A stretch of 31,344 bases of DNA from NCBI GenBank assembly GCA_016281475.1, contig JAEEIS010000118.1, forward strand, positions 1 to 31,344, in the 5' to 3' direction. The notes beneath the pieces were generated by a model, which worked only from the letters and a program-made list of their open reading frames with translations, searched no databases and was not told where the DNA came from. A program made the translations under genes and the position numbers. Shown here in pieces: positions 5,622-13,851 of this stretch (the first letter of the stretch is position 1; each line of letters begins with the position of its first letter). The stretch is from Bacteroidales bacterium. GTDB taxonomy: Bacteria > Bacteroidota > Bacteroidia > Bacteroidales > P3.

Positions 5622-7079
5622 TCAACTTTTGAGGTTTTTGAGTATTTCGAGTGTTTGGTTCCAAAACATTTGGACGGTCTTGATTTCAATCTTCTCGCCC
5701 GGAGCGTGGACACCGCGCAGGGTGGGGCCATAGCTAATCATGTCCATGCGGGGATATTTCTCGCCGATGAGGCCGCACTCGAGACCGGCATGGATGGCGC
5801 GGACGATGGGTTCGCGACCATAGAGGCGGCGGTAGGTGTCGACACCGACCTGCAGGACACGGCTGTCGGGGTTGGGGGTCCAGCCGGGGTAGCCGTCGCC
5901 GTGGCTGACATGGGCACCAATCATGCGGAAGGTGGCCTCAATCTTCTGCGCGGCAGCGAACTTGGCACTCTCGACGGAGCTGCGCTGGCTGGTGGCTACG
6001 TGTATCTGACGGTCGTCCATCTTGACGGAGGCGAGGTTGGTGGAGGTTTCGACGAAGTTCTCAATCTCGCGGCTCATGGCCAGCACGCCGTGGGCGCAGG
6101 CATAGAGGGCGTTGAGGAGGTTGTACTGGGTCTGGCGGTCGATGAGGCAGGCGGGCTGGTCGATGGGCAGGAGGTCGACCTGCAGGTTAGGCTCGGTGGA
6201 GCGGAACTCGAACTTGATGTTGCGGGCAAAGTCGGCGACCATCTGCTTGAAGGCCTCTTCGTGGTCGAAGGCGACGACGATGTCGGCCCATGCCTCGCGG
6301 GCGATGGCGTTGCGGAGGTTGCCACCGTCGATGCGGGCAAGACCTATCTTGCAGTGCTCGGTGGCGTTCCAAAGGATGCGGTTGAGCATCTTGATGGCGC
6401 AGCCGCGACCACGGTTGATGTCGTCGCCGCTGTGTCCGCCCTGGAGGCCAGAGACTTTGATACGATAGGAGGCTTCGCCTGCGGGGACGGGACGGGTGGT
6501 ATAGTCGATGGCCACTGTGGTGTCGATGCCGCCAGCGCAGCCGATGCAGTATTCGCCCTCGTCCTCGTCGTCGAAGTTGAGGAGGATGCTGCTCTGCAGC
6601 CAGTCGGTATGGAGGTTGGCGGCACCGGTGAGGCCAGTTTCCTCGTCAACGGTGAAGAGGCACTCGAGGGGGCCGTGCTCGATGGTCTTGTCGTCGAGGA
6701 TGGCGAGGGCGGCAGCGACTCCGATGCCGTCGTCGGCACCGAGGGTGGTTCCGTCGCCGACAAGCCAGCCGTCCTGGACGTAGGCCTCGATGGGCTGGGT
6801 GTGGAAATCAAACTGTTTGTCGCCGTTCTTCTCGCACACCATGTCCATGTGGGCCTGGAGACAGACCCCGGGGGCATTTTCGTAGCCTTTGTAGGCAGGC
6901 TTGCGGATGAGGACGTTGCCCACCTCGTCGACGAGGGTCTCGTAGCCGTGCTGACGGCCGAAGTCTTGGAGATAGGCGGAGACCTGCGCCTCGTGTTTGG
7001 AGGGGCGGGGAATATTCATCAGTTCGCCAAAATAGTGCCATACGGCGGCGGGCTGGAGGTCTTTGATTGCGGGATTCAT
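5622..7079 (-). CDS. pepD: Aminoacyl-histidine dipeptidase (PepD, M20 family)
   Basis: The 485-residue protein is a cytosolic zinc dipeptidase that splits unspecific dipeptides, including Xaa-His. Metal-site motifs are present in order: QAHMDMV (H77, D79), LGADDGIG (D116), DEETGLTG (E146 as general base, E147 as ligand), NFDDEDEGE near residue 170, and GVHAPGEKI near the C-terminus with the last His ligand. The lid and dimerisation domain, including GLQGGHSGDDINRGRG (about 210-225), is in the middle as in E. coli PepD. The upstream neighbour, the C10 protease gene, ends 22 nt before the pepD start. The pair could act in sequence, extracellular proteolysis followed by intracellular peptide cleavage; that link is inference from position. 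Confidence 0.95.
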   Translation of the reverse strand: MNPAIKDLQPAAVWHYFGELMNIPRPSKHEAQVSAYLQDFGRQHGYETLVDEVGNVLIRKPAYKGYENAPGVCLQAHMDMVCEKNGDKQFDFHTQPIEAYVQDGWLVGDGTTLGADDGIGVAAALAILDDKTIEHGPLECLFTVDEETGLTGAANLHTDWLQSSILLNFDDEDEGEYCIGCAGGIDTTVAIDYTTRPVPAGEASYRIKVSGLQGGHSGDDINRGRGCAIKMLNRILWNATEHCKIGLARIDGGNLRNAIAREAWADIVVAFDHEEAFKQMVADFARNIKFEFRSTEPNLQVDLLPIDQPACLIDRQTQYNLLNALYACAHGVLAMSREIENFVETSTNLASVKMDDRQIHVATSQRSSVESAKFAAAQKIEATFRMIGAHVSHGDGYPGWTPNPDSRVLQVGVDTYRRLYGREPIVRAIHAGLECGLIGEKYPRMDMISYGPTLRGVHAPGEKIEIKTVQMFWNQTLEILKNLKS

Positions 7080-7101
7080 AGGAATAAATAGGGTTAATGG
7101 G

Positions 7102-8655
7102 TTAGTATACTATTACTTTCTTTGCAGGGTCGGAGCCGACGCGGACGGCATAGAAGCCCGGGCGGAGGGAGAGTCGCCACTCCGAGTCGTGGGAGATGGT
7201 GGCTGTCACCAAACGGCCAGTGACGTCGTAGACGGCTATGCGGCGGCCTTGGACGTTGCGCACAGAGAGATAGCCATTGTGGCCGCTGACCGTGGCACCG
7301 TCGACCACGAGGGGACGGATGCCGGTGTAGTCGTAGCCGTGGTAGCTGGTGTCGGGCTCGATACCGATGATGGCACCGTGCCACTGGGTGAAGTCGTTGT
7401 TGCTGGGGCGCATGGCATCGAGCTTGAAGAAGCCGTTGGCAGAGCCGTTCCAGCCCCAGTTGATATAGAAGAAGTTGGTGTCGATGGCATCGGAGAAATA
7501 GCCTTCGATGATGTAGCCGTGGCCGGAGGTGCCGCTGTGGCCTGCCTCGTTGTCGGCGGCAGCCCAGCCGGCATAGTAGATGGGTTTGCCCTCGGCAAGG
7601 CTGTGGTAGAGCATGGTGAGCCAGAGGCTGTCGTTGCCGATGGAGTCGCGCATGCCGGCATAGCTGTATTTGTAGCCGAAATGGCGGGGGATGCGGTAGT
7701 CGGCACCGAGGGTGTAGGCTTTGTCGTAGAGGTGGAGGCTGGTGTCGAACATGGCATATTCGGGCAACGACCAGCAGCCACTTGCCGTAGGGGAATAGCG
7801 CATGTCGAGCGACACACCAATCTGATAGATAAGCGTGGAGATGGCCTCCTTCACCTCGGTGGGGCTGTTGATGACGGCGTAATCGTCCATGTGCTCCCAG
7901 TCGTAGTAGGTATGCTCGAAGTCGGCATACTGCACACCATAGGACCAATCGGGATAGGCGGCAGGATTGTCGGCGCCGTTGTAGGCATGCATACCGAAAC
8001 CGTGCTGGGGATAGTCCCAATAGTTCATAATCATGCCGAAGGCGGTGGCGACGCAGCCCGTGACCGAGCCACCAGGGCAGTGGTCATTATAAGGCTCGTT
8101 CTGCCCCCAACGCATGTTGCCCAGCAGGCGGGGGATGTTGTCGTCGAGGTAGTCGCCCTTGGCGGCCATCAGCGCGCGCGTCGTGGCCAGAGCCTCACCG
8201 CTCTTCAAGTCGGCCCACTTTTGCTGTATGGCGGGAGTGGAGGCGATGCCTGCCTTCTTGGCTGCGGCTATCTGCAATCCGTAGCGTTGCAGATGGCTGT
8301 AGACGGCGGGATTTTTTTCTTTCAAACCTGACTCGGGCAGCACCTCGTCGGTGGAGAAAGCGAGCACGGGGGCCGCAATGTCGTCGCCACTGACAACGAC
8401 AAAGCCCAGGCCTTCCATACCCTTGCCATCGGTTCCATAGATGTTGAACACATAGAGGTTGTCGATGCCGTGGAGCGTCACCTCCCGGCTGAGCAAGTCG
8501 GTCGGGACAGTCATTTTGGCGGGCATGCCCAGCTCCATGCAGTGCATAGCGAAAGCGTTACGCGCCACCGCACGGGCCTCGTCAGGATGAATGGGAGCCG
8601 CCGCCAACATGGTTGCGGCGAGCAGTCCCATTGCCATCAAAAAAATCTTTTTCAT
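7102..8655 (-). CDS. Secreted C10 family (streptopain-like) cysteine protease with C-terminal sorting tail
   Basis: The 517-residue product has a signal peptide (about residues 1-20, MKKIFLMAMGLLAATMLAAA), a propeptide (about 22-165) resembling Spi_C10/PrtT pro-regions, and a peptidase domain. The nucleophile is C201 in TGCVATAFGMIMNYW, which matches the SpeB HCVATA motif; the catalytic His is H379 in TSGHGYIIEGY, followed by FYINWGWNGSANGFFKLD. Residues 470-517 (IAVYDVTGRLVTATIS to KKVIVY) look like a type IX secretion C-terminal sorting domain, so export and surface attachment or release are expected. I chose ATG 8655; the frame is open upstream to 9159 but that part lies inside purL. It starts 20 nt after the purL stop, so co-transcription is likely. 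Confidence 0.93.
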   Translation of the reverse strand: MKKIFLMAMGLLAATMLAAAPIHPDEARAVARNAFAMHCMELGMPAKMTVPTDLLSREVTLHGIDNLYVFNIYGTDGKGMEGLGFVVVSGDDIAAPVLAFSTDEVLPESGLKEKNPAVYSHLQRYGLQIAAAKKAGIASTPAIQQKWADLKSGEALATTRALMAAKGDYLDDNIPRLLGNMRWGQNEPYNDHCPGGSVTGCVATAFGMIMNYWDYPQHGFGMHAYNGADNPAAYPDWSYGVQYADFEHTYYDWEHMDDYAVINSPTEVKEAISTLIYQIGVSLDMRYSPTASGCWSLPEYAMFDTSLHLYDKAYTLGADYRIPRHFGYKYSYAGMRDSIGNDSLWLTMLYHSLAEGKPIYYAGWAAADNEAGHSGTSGHGYIIEGYFSDAIDTNFFYINWGWNGSANGFFKLDAMRPSNNDFTQWHGAIIGIEPDTSYHGYDYTGIRPLVVDGATVSGHNGYLSVRNVQGRRIAVYDVTGRLVTATISHDSEWRLSLRPGFYAVRVGSDPAKKVIVY

Positions 8656-8675
8656 AAGAGATATGTTTTTAAGGG

Positions 8676-11600
8676 TTACTGAAAGTATTCTACTCCGCTC
8701 TCGAATATCAGCTGGTCTTGGTCGCCATAGATATTGAGGTAGGTGCCCTCGCGACGACGCTCGCTGTGTGCCATCTTGCCCAGCACGCGGCCGTCGGGGC
8801 TGGTGATGCCCTCGATGGCCATATACGAGCCGTTCATGTTGTAAGGCTCCTGCATGGTGGGGTTGCCGTCGAGGTCGACATACTGCGTGGCCACCTGGCC
8901 ATTGGCAAAGAGGCAGTCGAGCCACTCCTGCGGAGCCACGAAACGACCCTCGCCGTGGGAGATGGGCACCACATAGCTCTTGCCCAGCTGGGCCTTGCGC
9001 ATCCAGGGTGAGAGGTTGCTGACCACCCGGGTGTGGGCTATCATACTCTGGTGACGGCCGATGGTGTTGAACGTGAGCGTGGGCGAATCGACGCTCTGCG
9101 GACAGATCTCGCCGTAAGGCACAAGCCCCAGCTTCACCAATGCTTGGAAACCGTTGCAAATGCCCAGCATCAGGCCGTCGCGCTCGTTGAGCAGGCGCAT
9201 CACCTCGTCGGCTATCTGCGGGTTGCGGAAGACGCTGGTGATAAACTTGGCACTGCCCTCGGGCTCGTCGCCTGCCGAGAAGCCTCCGGGAATCATCACC
9301 ATCTGGCTCTCCCCTATGGCATGGGCGAAGGCCTCCACGCTCTCGCGTATCTGGCTGGCGTTCTGGTTGCGGAACACCAACGTCTCCACTTCGGCACCCG
9401 CACGCAGGAAAGCCCGCGCCGAGTCGTATTCGCAGTTGGTGCCGGGGAATGTGGGAATGAACACCTTGGGCTTTGCCACGCGGTGCTTGCAGACATAGAC
9501 CTTCTTCGTCTCATGCAGCGGTGTTTTCGCCAACGGCTTGGTTTCCGCGCCGCTCTGGGTGGGGAAGACATCCTCCAGACGGGTGGTCCAAGCCTTCAGC
9601 ATCTCGTCCATCGCGATGCGCTCGCCTGCTACCTCGAACACGCCGTCGTCGGTAACCTGGCCAATCTTGCGTGCCACGGCGGGCAGCTCGCCACAATTCT
9701 CCACCTCCACCACGATGGCACCGTATTTCTTCTCAAATAGTTCGTCGGGGGTAAATTTGCCGTCGAAGCGGACACCCAGTCGGTTGCCAAAGGCCATCTT
9801 GCTGACCGCCTCGGCAATGCCACCAAAGCCCACAGCGTAGGCCGACTTCACGGCACCACGGTTCACCGCCTGACGCAAGGCCTTGTACATCGCCAGCAAC
9901 ATACGATAGTTAGGCATACGCATTGTGTCGGGTTTAATCTCAAGCAGATAGAGGTAATTGCCCGCATGCTTCAATTCGGGTGTCACCACATGACGCATAT
10001 CGCTGATGCCCACGGCAAAGCTGCACAGTGTCGGGGGCACGTCGATGTCGTTGAACGTGCCGCTCATAGAGTCCTTGCCGCCGATGGCGGGCAGTTTCAA
10101 CCCCATCTGGGCGTGGTAGGCACCCAGCAAGGCTGTGAAGGGTTGGCCCCAACGATAGGGATCCTTGCCCAACTTCTTGAAATACTCTTGGAAAGTGAGA
10201 CGCACGCGCGACACGTCGCCACCAGCGGCAGCCACCTTCGCCACTGAATCCACCACGGCATACACCGCTCCGTGGAAGGGGCTCCAACTGCTCAGATAGG
10301 GATCGAAGCCATAGCTCATGATGGTCACCGTGTCGCACTTGGCCGTCAGCGTGGGCAGCTGGCCAATCATGCTCTGAGTGGGAGTCATCTGCGTCTTGCC
10401 ACCGTAGGGCATCACCACACTGCCAGCGCCGATGGTGCTGTCGAACATCTCCACCAGTCCTTTCTGCGAACAGACGTTGAGGTCGGACAGATTTTGCAAC
10501 CAACGCTCCTTGACTGCAGTCGTGGTAGCCTGACTGGTCGGAGTTTCATCAGGCAATGCCACCTTGACGGCAGCCTCCTGATGAGCGCCGTTGGTGTCGA
10601 TAAAGCGGCGGCTGAGGTTCACCACCTCCTTGCCACGCCAAGTGATGACCATGCGCGGCTCCTCAGTGACGGTGGCAACCACCACGGCCTCGAGATTCTC
10701 CTCGTCGGCATACTGCAGCATCTTGTCTACATCCTTGGGGTCGACCACTACGGCCATACGCTCCTGGCTCTCGCTGATGGCGAGCTCCGTGCCGTCGAGG
10801 CCGGCATATTTCTTAGGAACCTTGTCCAAGTTAATCAACAGGCCGTCGGCCAACTCGCCGATGGCGACACTCACGCCACCGGCGCCGAAGTCGTTGCACT
10901 TCTTAATCAGCGACGACACTTCTTCGCGGCGAAAAAGTCGCTGTATCTTCCTCTCCGTTGGGGCGTTACCTTTCTGCACCTCGGCACCGCAAGTGGTCAG
11001 CGAGGCGGTGTTGTGGGCTTTGGAGGCACCCGTTGCGCCACCGCAGCCGTCGCGACCCGTGCGGCCGCCCAGCAGAATCACCACATCGCCGGGGTCGCTG
11101 GTCAGTCGCTTCACCTGTCGGCGTGGAGCCGCCGCAATCACGGCTCCAATCTCCATGCGTTTGGCCACATAGTCGGGGTGGTACACCTCGTTCACCAAGC
11201 CCGTCGCCAAACCAATCTGGTTGCCGTAGCTGCTGTATCCGTGCGCAGCGGTGGTGACAATCTTGCGCTGGGGCAGCTTGCCCGGCAGCGTCTCGCTGAG
11301 GGGCTTGGTCGGGTCGGCGGCACCCGTCACACGCATTGCCTGATAGACGTAGGTGCGGCCGCTCAGCGGGTCGCGTATGCAGCCACCCAAGCAGGTTGCC
11401 GCGCCGCCGAAAGGCTCAATCTCGGTGGGGTGGTTGTGTGTCTCGTTCTTGAAGTTCACGAGCCACTCTTCCGTCTTGCCATCCATTCTCACTGGTACCA
11501 CGATGCTGCAGGCGTTAATCTCGTCGCTCACCTCCTGGTCGTCCAGCAGGCCCATCTTGCGGATGCGCTTGGCCGCTAGCGTGCCGATGTCCATCAGGCA

Positions 11601-12410
11601 GACATACTTGTCGTCGCGTCCGGCATACTGGTCCTTGTGGTCGGCAAGATACTGCTGGAAGGCACCCTCCACCAGAGGACGGTAATAACCCTCGTCAAAC
11701 TCCACGTCGGTCAGCTCCGTGGCGAAAGTGGTATGGCGGCAGTGGTCGCTCCAATAGGTGTCCAGCACTCGGATTTCGGTCATGCTGGGGTCACGATGCT
11801 CCTCGTCGTGGAAATAACGCTGTATGTGCTGAAAGTCGGCCATCGTCATTGCCAGGCCCAGCGAATCGTACAACGCCTTCAGCTCATCCTCGGCCATATC
11901 CTTGAAACCGTCGAAAATCTTCACATCCTCTGGCTCGTCGTAATGCTCAGCCAGCGTCTCGGGCTTCTCCTCGGCGGCCACACGGCTGTCCACGGGGTTC
12001 ACACAATGCTTCACCAACGCCGCACGCTGCTCCTCGGTGAGGTCACCACTCACCACGTAGGTGGTAGCCGACCGGATAATCGGATGCTCGGCAGGATTGA
12101 GCAGGCAGACGCACTGCTCCGCGCTGTCTGCACGCTGGTCGAACTGGCCGGGCAGATACTCCACCGTGAACACAAAGTCTGTCTCCTCATGGGGGAACGA
12201 CTCCTCATACACATCGTCCACCGGAGGCTCAGCGAACACTGTTACCTTAGCCTTCTCAAACGTCTCGTCCGAGACATTCTCCACATCGTAGCGCACCAAG
12301 GCACGCACACTACTTGCATCTATACCCAGATACTCAGCCATCTCGTTCTTCAGTTCCTTCGCCACGATGGCAAACTCCGGTTTCTTCTCAACAAAAATTC
12401 TTCTGATCAT
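8676..12410 (-). CDS. purL: Phosphoribosylformylglycinamidine synthase, large single-chain type
   Basis: PurL converts FGAR, glutamine and ATP to FGAM in purine synthesis. The 1244-residue protein is the long single-chain form: an N-terminal PurS-like part, a linker, two AIR-synthase-like halves (with NETHNHPTEIEPFGGAATC in the first), and a glutamine amidotransferase domain from about residue 982 (KVFIPTFPGTNCEYD). The amidotransferase triad is visible as C1085 in LGICNGFQ and H1215/E1217 in MAHSERR. Length is close to the roughly 1295 residues of the E. coli enzyme. Long plus-strand frames within it are antisense shadows. The C10 protease gene follows after 20 nt, and the acyltransferase gene ends 116 nt upstream. 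Confidence 0.97.
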   Translation of the reverse strand: MIRRIFVEKKPEFAIVAKELKNEMAEYLGIDASSVRALVRYDVENVSDETFEKAKVTVFAEPPVDDVYEESFPHEETDFVFTVEYLPGQFDQRADSAEQCVCLLNPAEHPIIRSATTYVVSGDLTEEQRAALVKHCVNPVDSRVAAEEKPETLAEHYDEPEDVKIFDGFKDMAEDELKALYDSLGLAMTMADFQHIQRYFHDEEHRDPSMTEIRVLDTYWSDHCRHTTFATELTDVEFDEGYYRPLVEGAFQQYLADHKDQYAGRDDKYVCLMDIGTLAAKRIRKMGLLDDQEVSDEINACSIVVPVRMDGKTEEWLVNFKNETHNHPTEIEPFGGAATCLGGCIRDPLSGRTYVYQAMRVTGAADPTKPLSETLPGKLPQRKIVTTAAHGYSSYGNQIGLATGLVNEVYHPDYVAKRMEIGAVIAAAPRRQVKRLTSDPGDVVILLGGRTGRDGCGGATGASKAHNTASLTTCGAEVQKGNAPTERKIQRLFRREEVSSLIKKCNDFGAGGVSVAIGELADGLLINLDKVPKKYAGLDGTELAISESQERMAVVVDPKDVDKMLQYADEENLEAVVVATVTEEPRMVITWRGKEVVNLSRRFIDTNGAHQEAAVKVALPDETPTSQATTTAVKERWLQNLSDLNVCSQKGLVEMFDSTIGAGSVVMPYGGKTQMTPTQSMIGQLPTLTAKCDTVTIMSYGFDPYLSSWSPFHGAVYAVVDSVAKVAAAGGDVSRVRLTFQEYFKKLGKDPYRWGQPFTALLGAYHAQMGLKLPAIGGKDSMSGTFNDIDVPPTLCSFAVGISDMRHVVTPELKHAGNYLYLLEIKPDTMRMPNYRMLLAMYKALRQAVNRGAVKSAYAVGFGGIAEAVSKMAFGNRLGVRFDGKFTPDELFEKKYGAIVVEVENCGELPAVARKIGQVTDDGVFEVAGERIAMDEMLKAWTTRLEDVFPTQSGAETKPLAKTPLHETKKVYVCKHRVAKPKVFIPTFPGTNCEYDSARAFLRAGAEVETLVFRNQNASQIRESVEAFAHAIGESQMVMIPGGFSAGDEPEGSAKFITSVFRNPQIADEVMRLLNERDGLMLGICNGFQALVKLGLVPYGEICPQSVDSPTLTFNTIGRHQSMIAHTRVVSNLSPWMRKAQLGKSYVVPISHGEGRFVAPQEWLDCLFANGQVATQYVDLDGNPTMQEPYNMNGSYMAIEGITSPDGRVLGKMAHSERRREGTYLNIYGDQDQLIFESGVEYFQ

Positions 12411-12526
12411 ATTATCGATTGTTTGATTGCTTGAGTTTATGATTGCTTATTTGTTTTGTGGATTGTGAAAATAATGTCAAAACACCATTCACAAGTATTG
12501 TCAAACCACCATTCACAATTCACCAT
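12411..12526. repeat. Low-complexity intergenic tracts before purL
   Basis: Two tract types occur: GATTGTTTGATTGCTTGAG with a related ATGATTGCTTA (about 12418-12450), and three ACCATTCAC units (about 12484-12530). The last ACCATTCAC overlaps the acyltransferase stop codon region. A tract of the first type, on the other strand, recurs near 13800-13830. No riboswitch or clear promoter is visible. Confidence 0.45.
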
Positions 12527-13111
12527 TCACGACATTTCATTATTCAATTTTCCATTTCCCCAATACCAACCCTCTGGGTTCTTGGCGTGCATCGGGGCAA
12601 AGAATTCGAGCATCTTCGCCACGTCAGCATCGAAATCGCCACTGGGCACAATCGTAGGGCCGTAGCCTGCACGTTTCTCCTTAAAATCCATATATCCCAG
12701 CGCGATAGGCACATCGGCGCGCATGGCAATCTCATAGAAGCCACGTTTCAGCCTTTTCACCGCCTTACGCGTCCCCTCGGGGGTGATCACCACACACACA
12801 TCGTCGTTCTCCCGTAGCACCTGGGCGGCACGCTCCACCAGGTTGTTGTGCCTGTTGCCGCGGTCCACCGGCACTGCCCCCATCCCCTTCAGGATAGGAT
12901 TGGTCAAGAAATTAAAGAACTCCTTCTTGATAAAGATGCGCGGTTTCACACCCGCTGCCATCAGCACCGCCGCGCCCACAAAAAAGTCGGCCACGGCTGT
13001 ATGCGGAGCCACCGCCACCACACAGTGTCGCAGTTCGGGCCGCTCCCCGAGGTCGGGAATATCGAACTTCCAGCCGAACAACTTCACCATCCATATCCAG
13101 AACTTCTTCAT
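12527..13111 (-). CDS. PlsC-type lysophospholipid acyltransferase
   Basis: The product is about 194 residues. It has the acyltransferase motif HTAVAD (the HX4D catalytic pair, in VAVAPHTAVADFFVG), a FIKKEFFNF stretch matching motif II, an AVPVDRGN motif III and the phosphate-binding PEGTR motif IV (in VVITPEGTRKAVKRLKRGFY). It probably acylates lysophosphatidic acid or a related glycerophospholipid at the inner membrane face. The frame is open to 13159, but ATG 13111 (MKKFWIWMVKLFGWKF) gives an amphipathic, basic N-terminus usual for the family, and a -7 box lies at 13164-13171, too close to a start at 13159. It is shorter than typical PlsC (about 240), so its exact acceptor is uncertain. Confidence 0.87.
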   Translation of the reverse strand: MKKFWIWMVKLFGWKFDIPDLGERPELRHCVVAVAPHTAVADFFVGAAVLMAAGVKPRIFIKKEFFNFLTNPILKGMGAVPVDRGNRHNNLVERAAQVLRENDDVCVVITPEGTRKAVKRLKRGFYEIAMRADVPIALGYMDFKEKRAGYGPTIVPSGDFDADVAKMLEFFAPMHAKNPEGWYWGNGKLNNEMS

Positions 13112-13163
13112 AATCAAATAAATATTAAACATACACCCGCCAACAGGCGGTATATACAAAATG

Positions 13164-13197
13164 CAAAGATACGAAAAATTAATAAGAAAAAATCAAA
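13164..13197 (-). promoter_or_regulatory. Promoter of the acyltransferase gene
   Basis: On the minus strand TATCTTTG (13164-13171) matches the -7 consensus, with a TTTG (13194-13197) 22 nt upstream, slightly beyond the usual spacing. It lies 52 nt before the chosen ATG and supports that start. Confidence 0.6.
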
Positions 13198-13256
13198 ATA
13201 ACTGCCGCGTCGAGAAAATTTTAATTTTTAATTTCTAATAATTAATTTTTTCTTTG

Positions 13257-13264
13257 TATCTTTG
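13257..13264 (+). promoter_or_regulatory. -7 box of the tRNA-Ser promoter
   Basis: TATCTTTG matches TAnnTTTG exactly and lies 50 nt before the mature tRNA. The -33 region is AT-rich without a clean TTTG. It diverges from the acyltransferase promoter 85 nt away. Confidence 0.6.
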
Positions 13265-13314
13265 CACCGTCAAAGTCGCGAGAGCCAACACGGCAAACGA
13301 CAACACAATCAATA

Positions 13315-13399
13315 GGAAAGATGGCAGAGCGGTCGAATGCGGCGGTCTTGAAAACCGTTGACCTGCGAGGGTCCGGGGGTTCGAATCCCTCTCTTTCCG
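13315..13399 (+). tRNA. tRNA-Ser (UGA anticodon)
   Basis: The acceptor stem GGAAAGA pairs fully with TCTTTCC (13392-13398), with G13399 as discriminator. The anticodon arm GCGGT-CTTGAAA-ACCGT puts TGA at 13349-13351. A long variable arm (TGACCTGCGAGGGTC) and the T-arm GGGGGTTCGAATCCC follow, as expected for a class II serine tRNA. The 3' CCA is not encoded. A terminator starts 9 nt after the gene. Confidence 0.96.
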
Positions 13400-13407
13400 C
13401 TGAAAGG

Positions 13408-13447
13408 AACTCATAAGTTGATGCAAAATAAACTTATGAGTTTTTTT
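13408..13447 (+). terminator. Rho-independent terminator of tRNA-Ser
   Basis: AACTCATAAGTT (13408-13419) is perfectly complementary to AACTTATGAGTT (13431-13442) and is followed by a seven-T run (13441-13447). This 12-bp stem directly after the tRNA is the clearest terminator in the window. Confidence 0.9.
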
Positions 13448-13608
13448 ATGTCAAAAAAATGCTCCAAATATGCACAAAACAAACTGTTGCTAAGACGATT
13501 AAATAAAGCCGTCGAGAAAGAGACATCTCATTCGGCTAGTTGCAGTGTCGGAAGGTGTTTATGTCAGCACGGTGCAGAAAATGAAGAAGAAATCTGTAGA
13601 TGCGACCC

Positions 13609-13666
13609 ATTTCGTGCAGAAGAATGTATAGCGCGCACACTTTTCTGCACGAAATTTGTTTTTTTA
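13609..13666 (+). terminator. Strong 13-bp hairpin with T-run
   Basis: ATTTCGTGCAGAA (13609-13621) is perfectly complementary to TTCTGCACGAAAT (13643-13655), with a 21-nt loop, and T-rich sequence follows (13656-13666). It looks like a terminator on the plus strand, but no gene ends here, so it may mark the end of a small RNA or of the decayed frame upstream. Confidence 0.6.
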
Positions 13667-13707
13667 CTCGATACACAATAAATGTACTCCTTTGAAGTTA
13701 TAGTAAT

Positions 13708-13715
13708 TAATTTTG
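13708..13715 (+). promoter_or_regulatory. -7 box, candidate promoter of the methyltransferase-kinase-NUDIX-GNAT operon
   Basis: TAATTTTG fits TAnnTTTG. A TTTG occurs upstream but only 13 nt away, too close for a standard -33 box. If used, the transcript has a leader of about 130 nt that contains the 13757-13803 inverted repeat. Confidence 0.45.
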
Positions 13716-13756
13716 TGCAAATAAATGATTGAGTTATGAATGCTTGAATGTGATTA

Positions 13757-13803
13757 TTGTTGATATGTTGAGCGAATCGCATAACATATCAACATATCAA
13801 CAA
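13757..13803 (+). promoter_or_regulatory. 14-bp inverted repeat in the operon leader
   Basis: TTGTTGATATGTTG (13757-13770) is perfectly complementary to CAACATATCAACAA (13790-13803), with a 19-nt spacer (AGCGAATCGC and flanks). It lies 48 nt before the first gene and is followed by AATCAAGCAATCATACAATC-type repeats. It could be an RNA stem-loop in the leader or a protein-binding site. Confidence 0.55.
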
Positions 13804-13851
13804 ACAATCAAGCAATCATACAATCATTGATTTTCAACTTTCACACAAAAA

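Larger units (their letters stand above)
13448..13851. other. Gap between tRNA-Ser and the plus-strand operon; possible decayed coding fragment
   Basis: No intact gene is supported. From 13448 a short frame begins MSKKCSKYAQNKLLLRRL; after about 35 codons the more protein-like reading continues in another frame (LVAVSEGVYVSTVQKMKKK, ending at a TAG at 13628-13630). This could be the worn remains of a small gene. The region also holds a strong hairpin, a -7 box and an inverted repeat, listed separately. Confidence 0.3.

Noticed and set aside
5655..7091. 478-codon plus-strand open frame
   Set aside because: It is antisense to pepD, which has all its metal-site motifs. The translation is Val/Ala/Gly/Asp-rich without any motif, as expected for the complement of GC-rich coding DNA.
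7063..8331. 422-codon plus-strand open frame
   Set aside because: Antisense to the C10 protease, whose catalytic residues and signal peptide are clear. Same low-complexity composition as the other shadows.
8656..9159. Upstream extension of the C10 protease frame to 9159
   Set aside because: The extension lies fully within purL in another frame and lacks protein-like character; ATG 8655 gives a normal signal peptide.
10272..11579. 435-codon plus-strand open frame
   Set aside because: Antisense to purL; no motif, and purL is continuous on the other strand.
12411..12526. Purine riboswitch before purL
   Set aside because: The leader is short and made of simple repeats; no conserved purine-aptamer core or paired P1 element was found.
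13235..13681. Small open frames crossing the tRNA-Ser gene on both strands
   Set aside because: They run through the tRNA and its terminator, so they cannot be genes as written.
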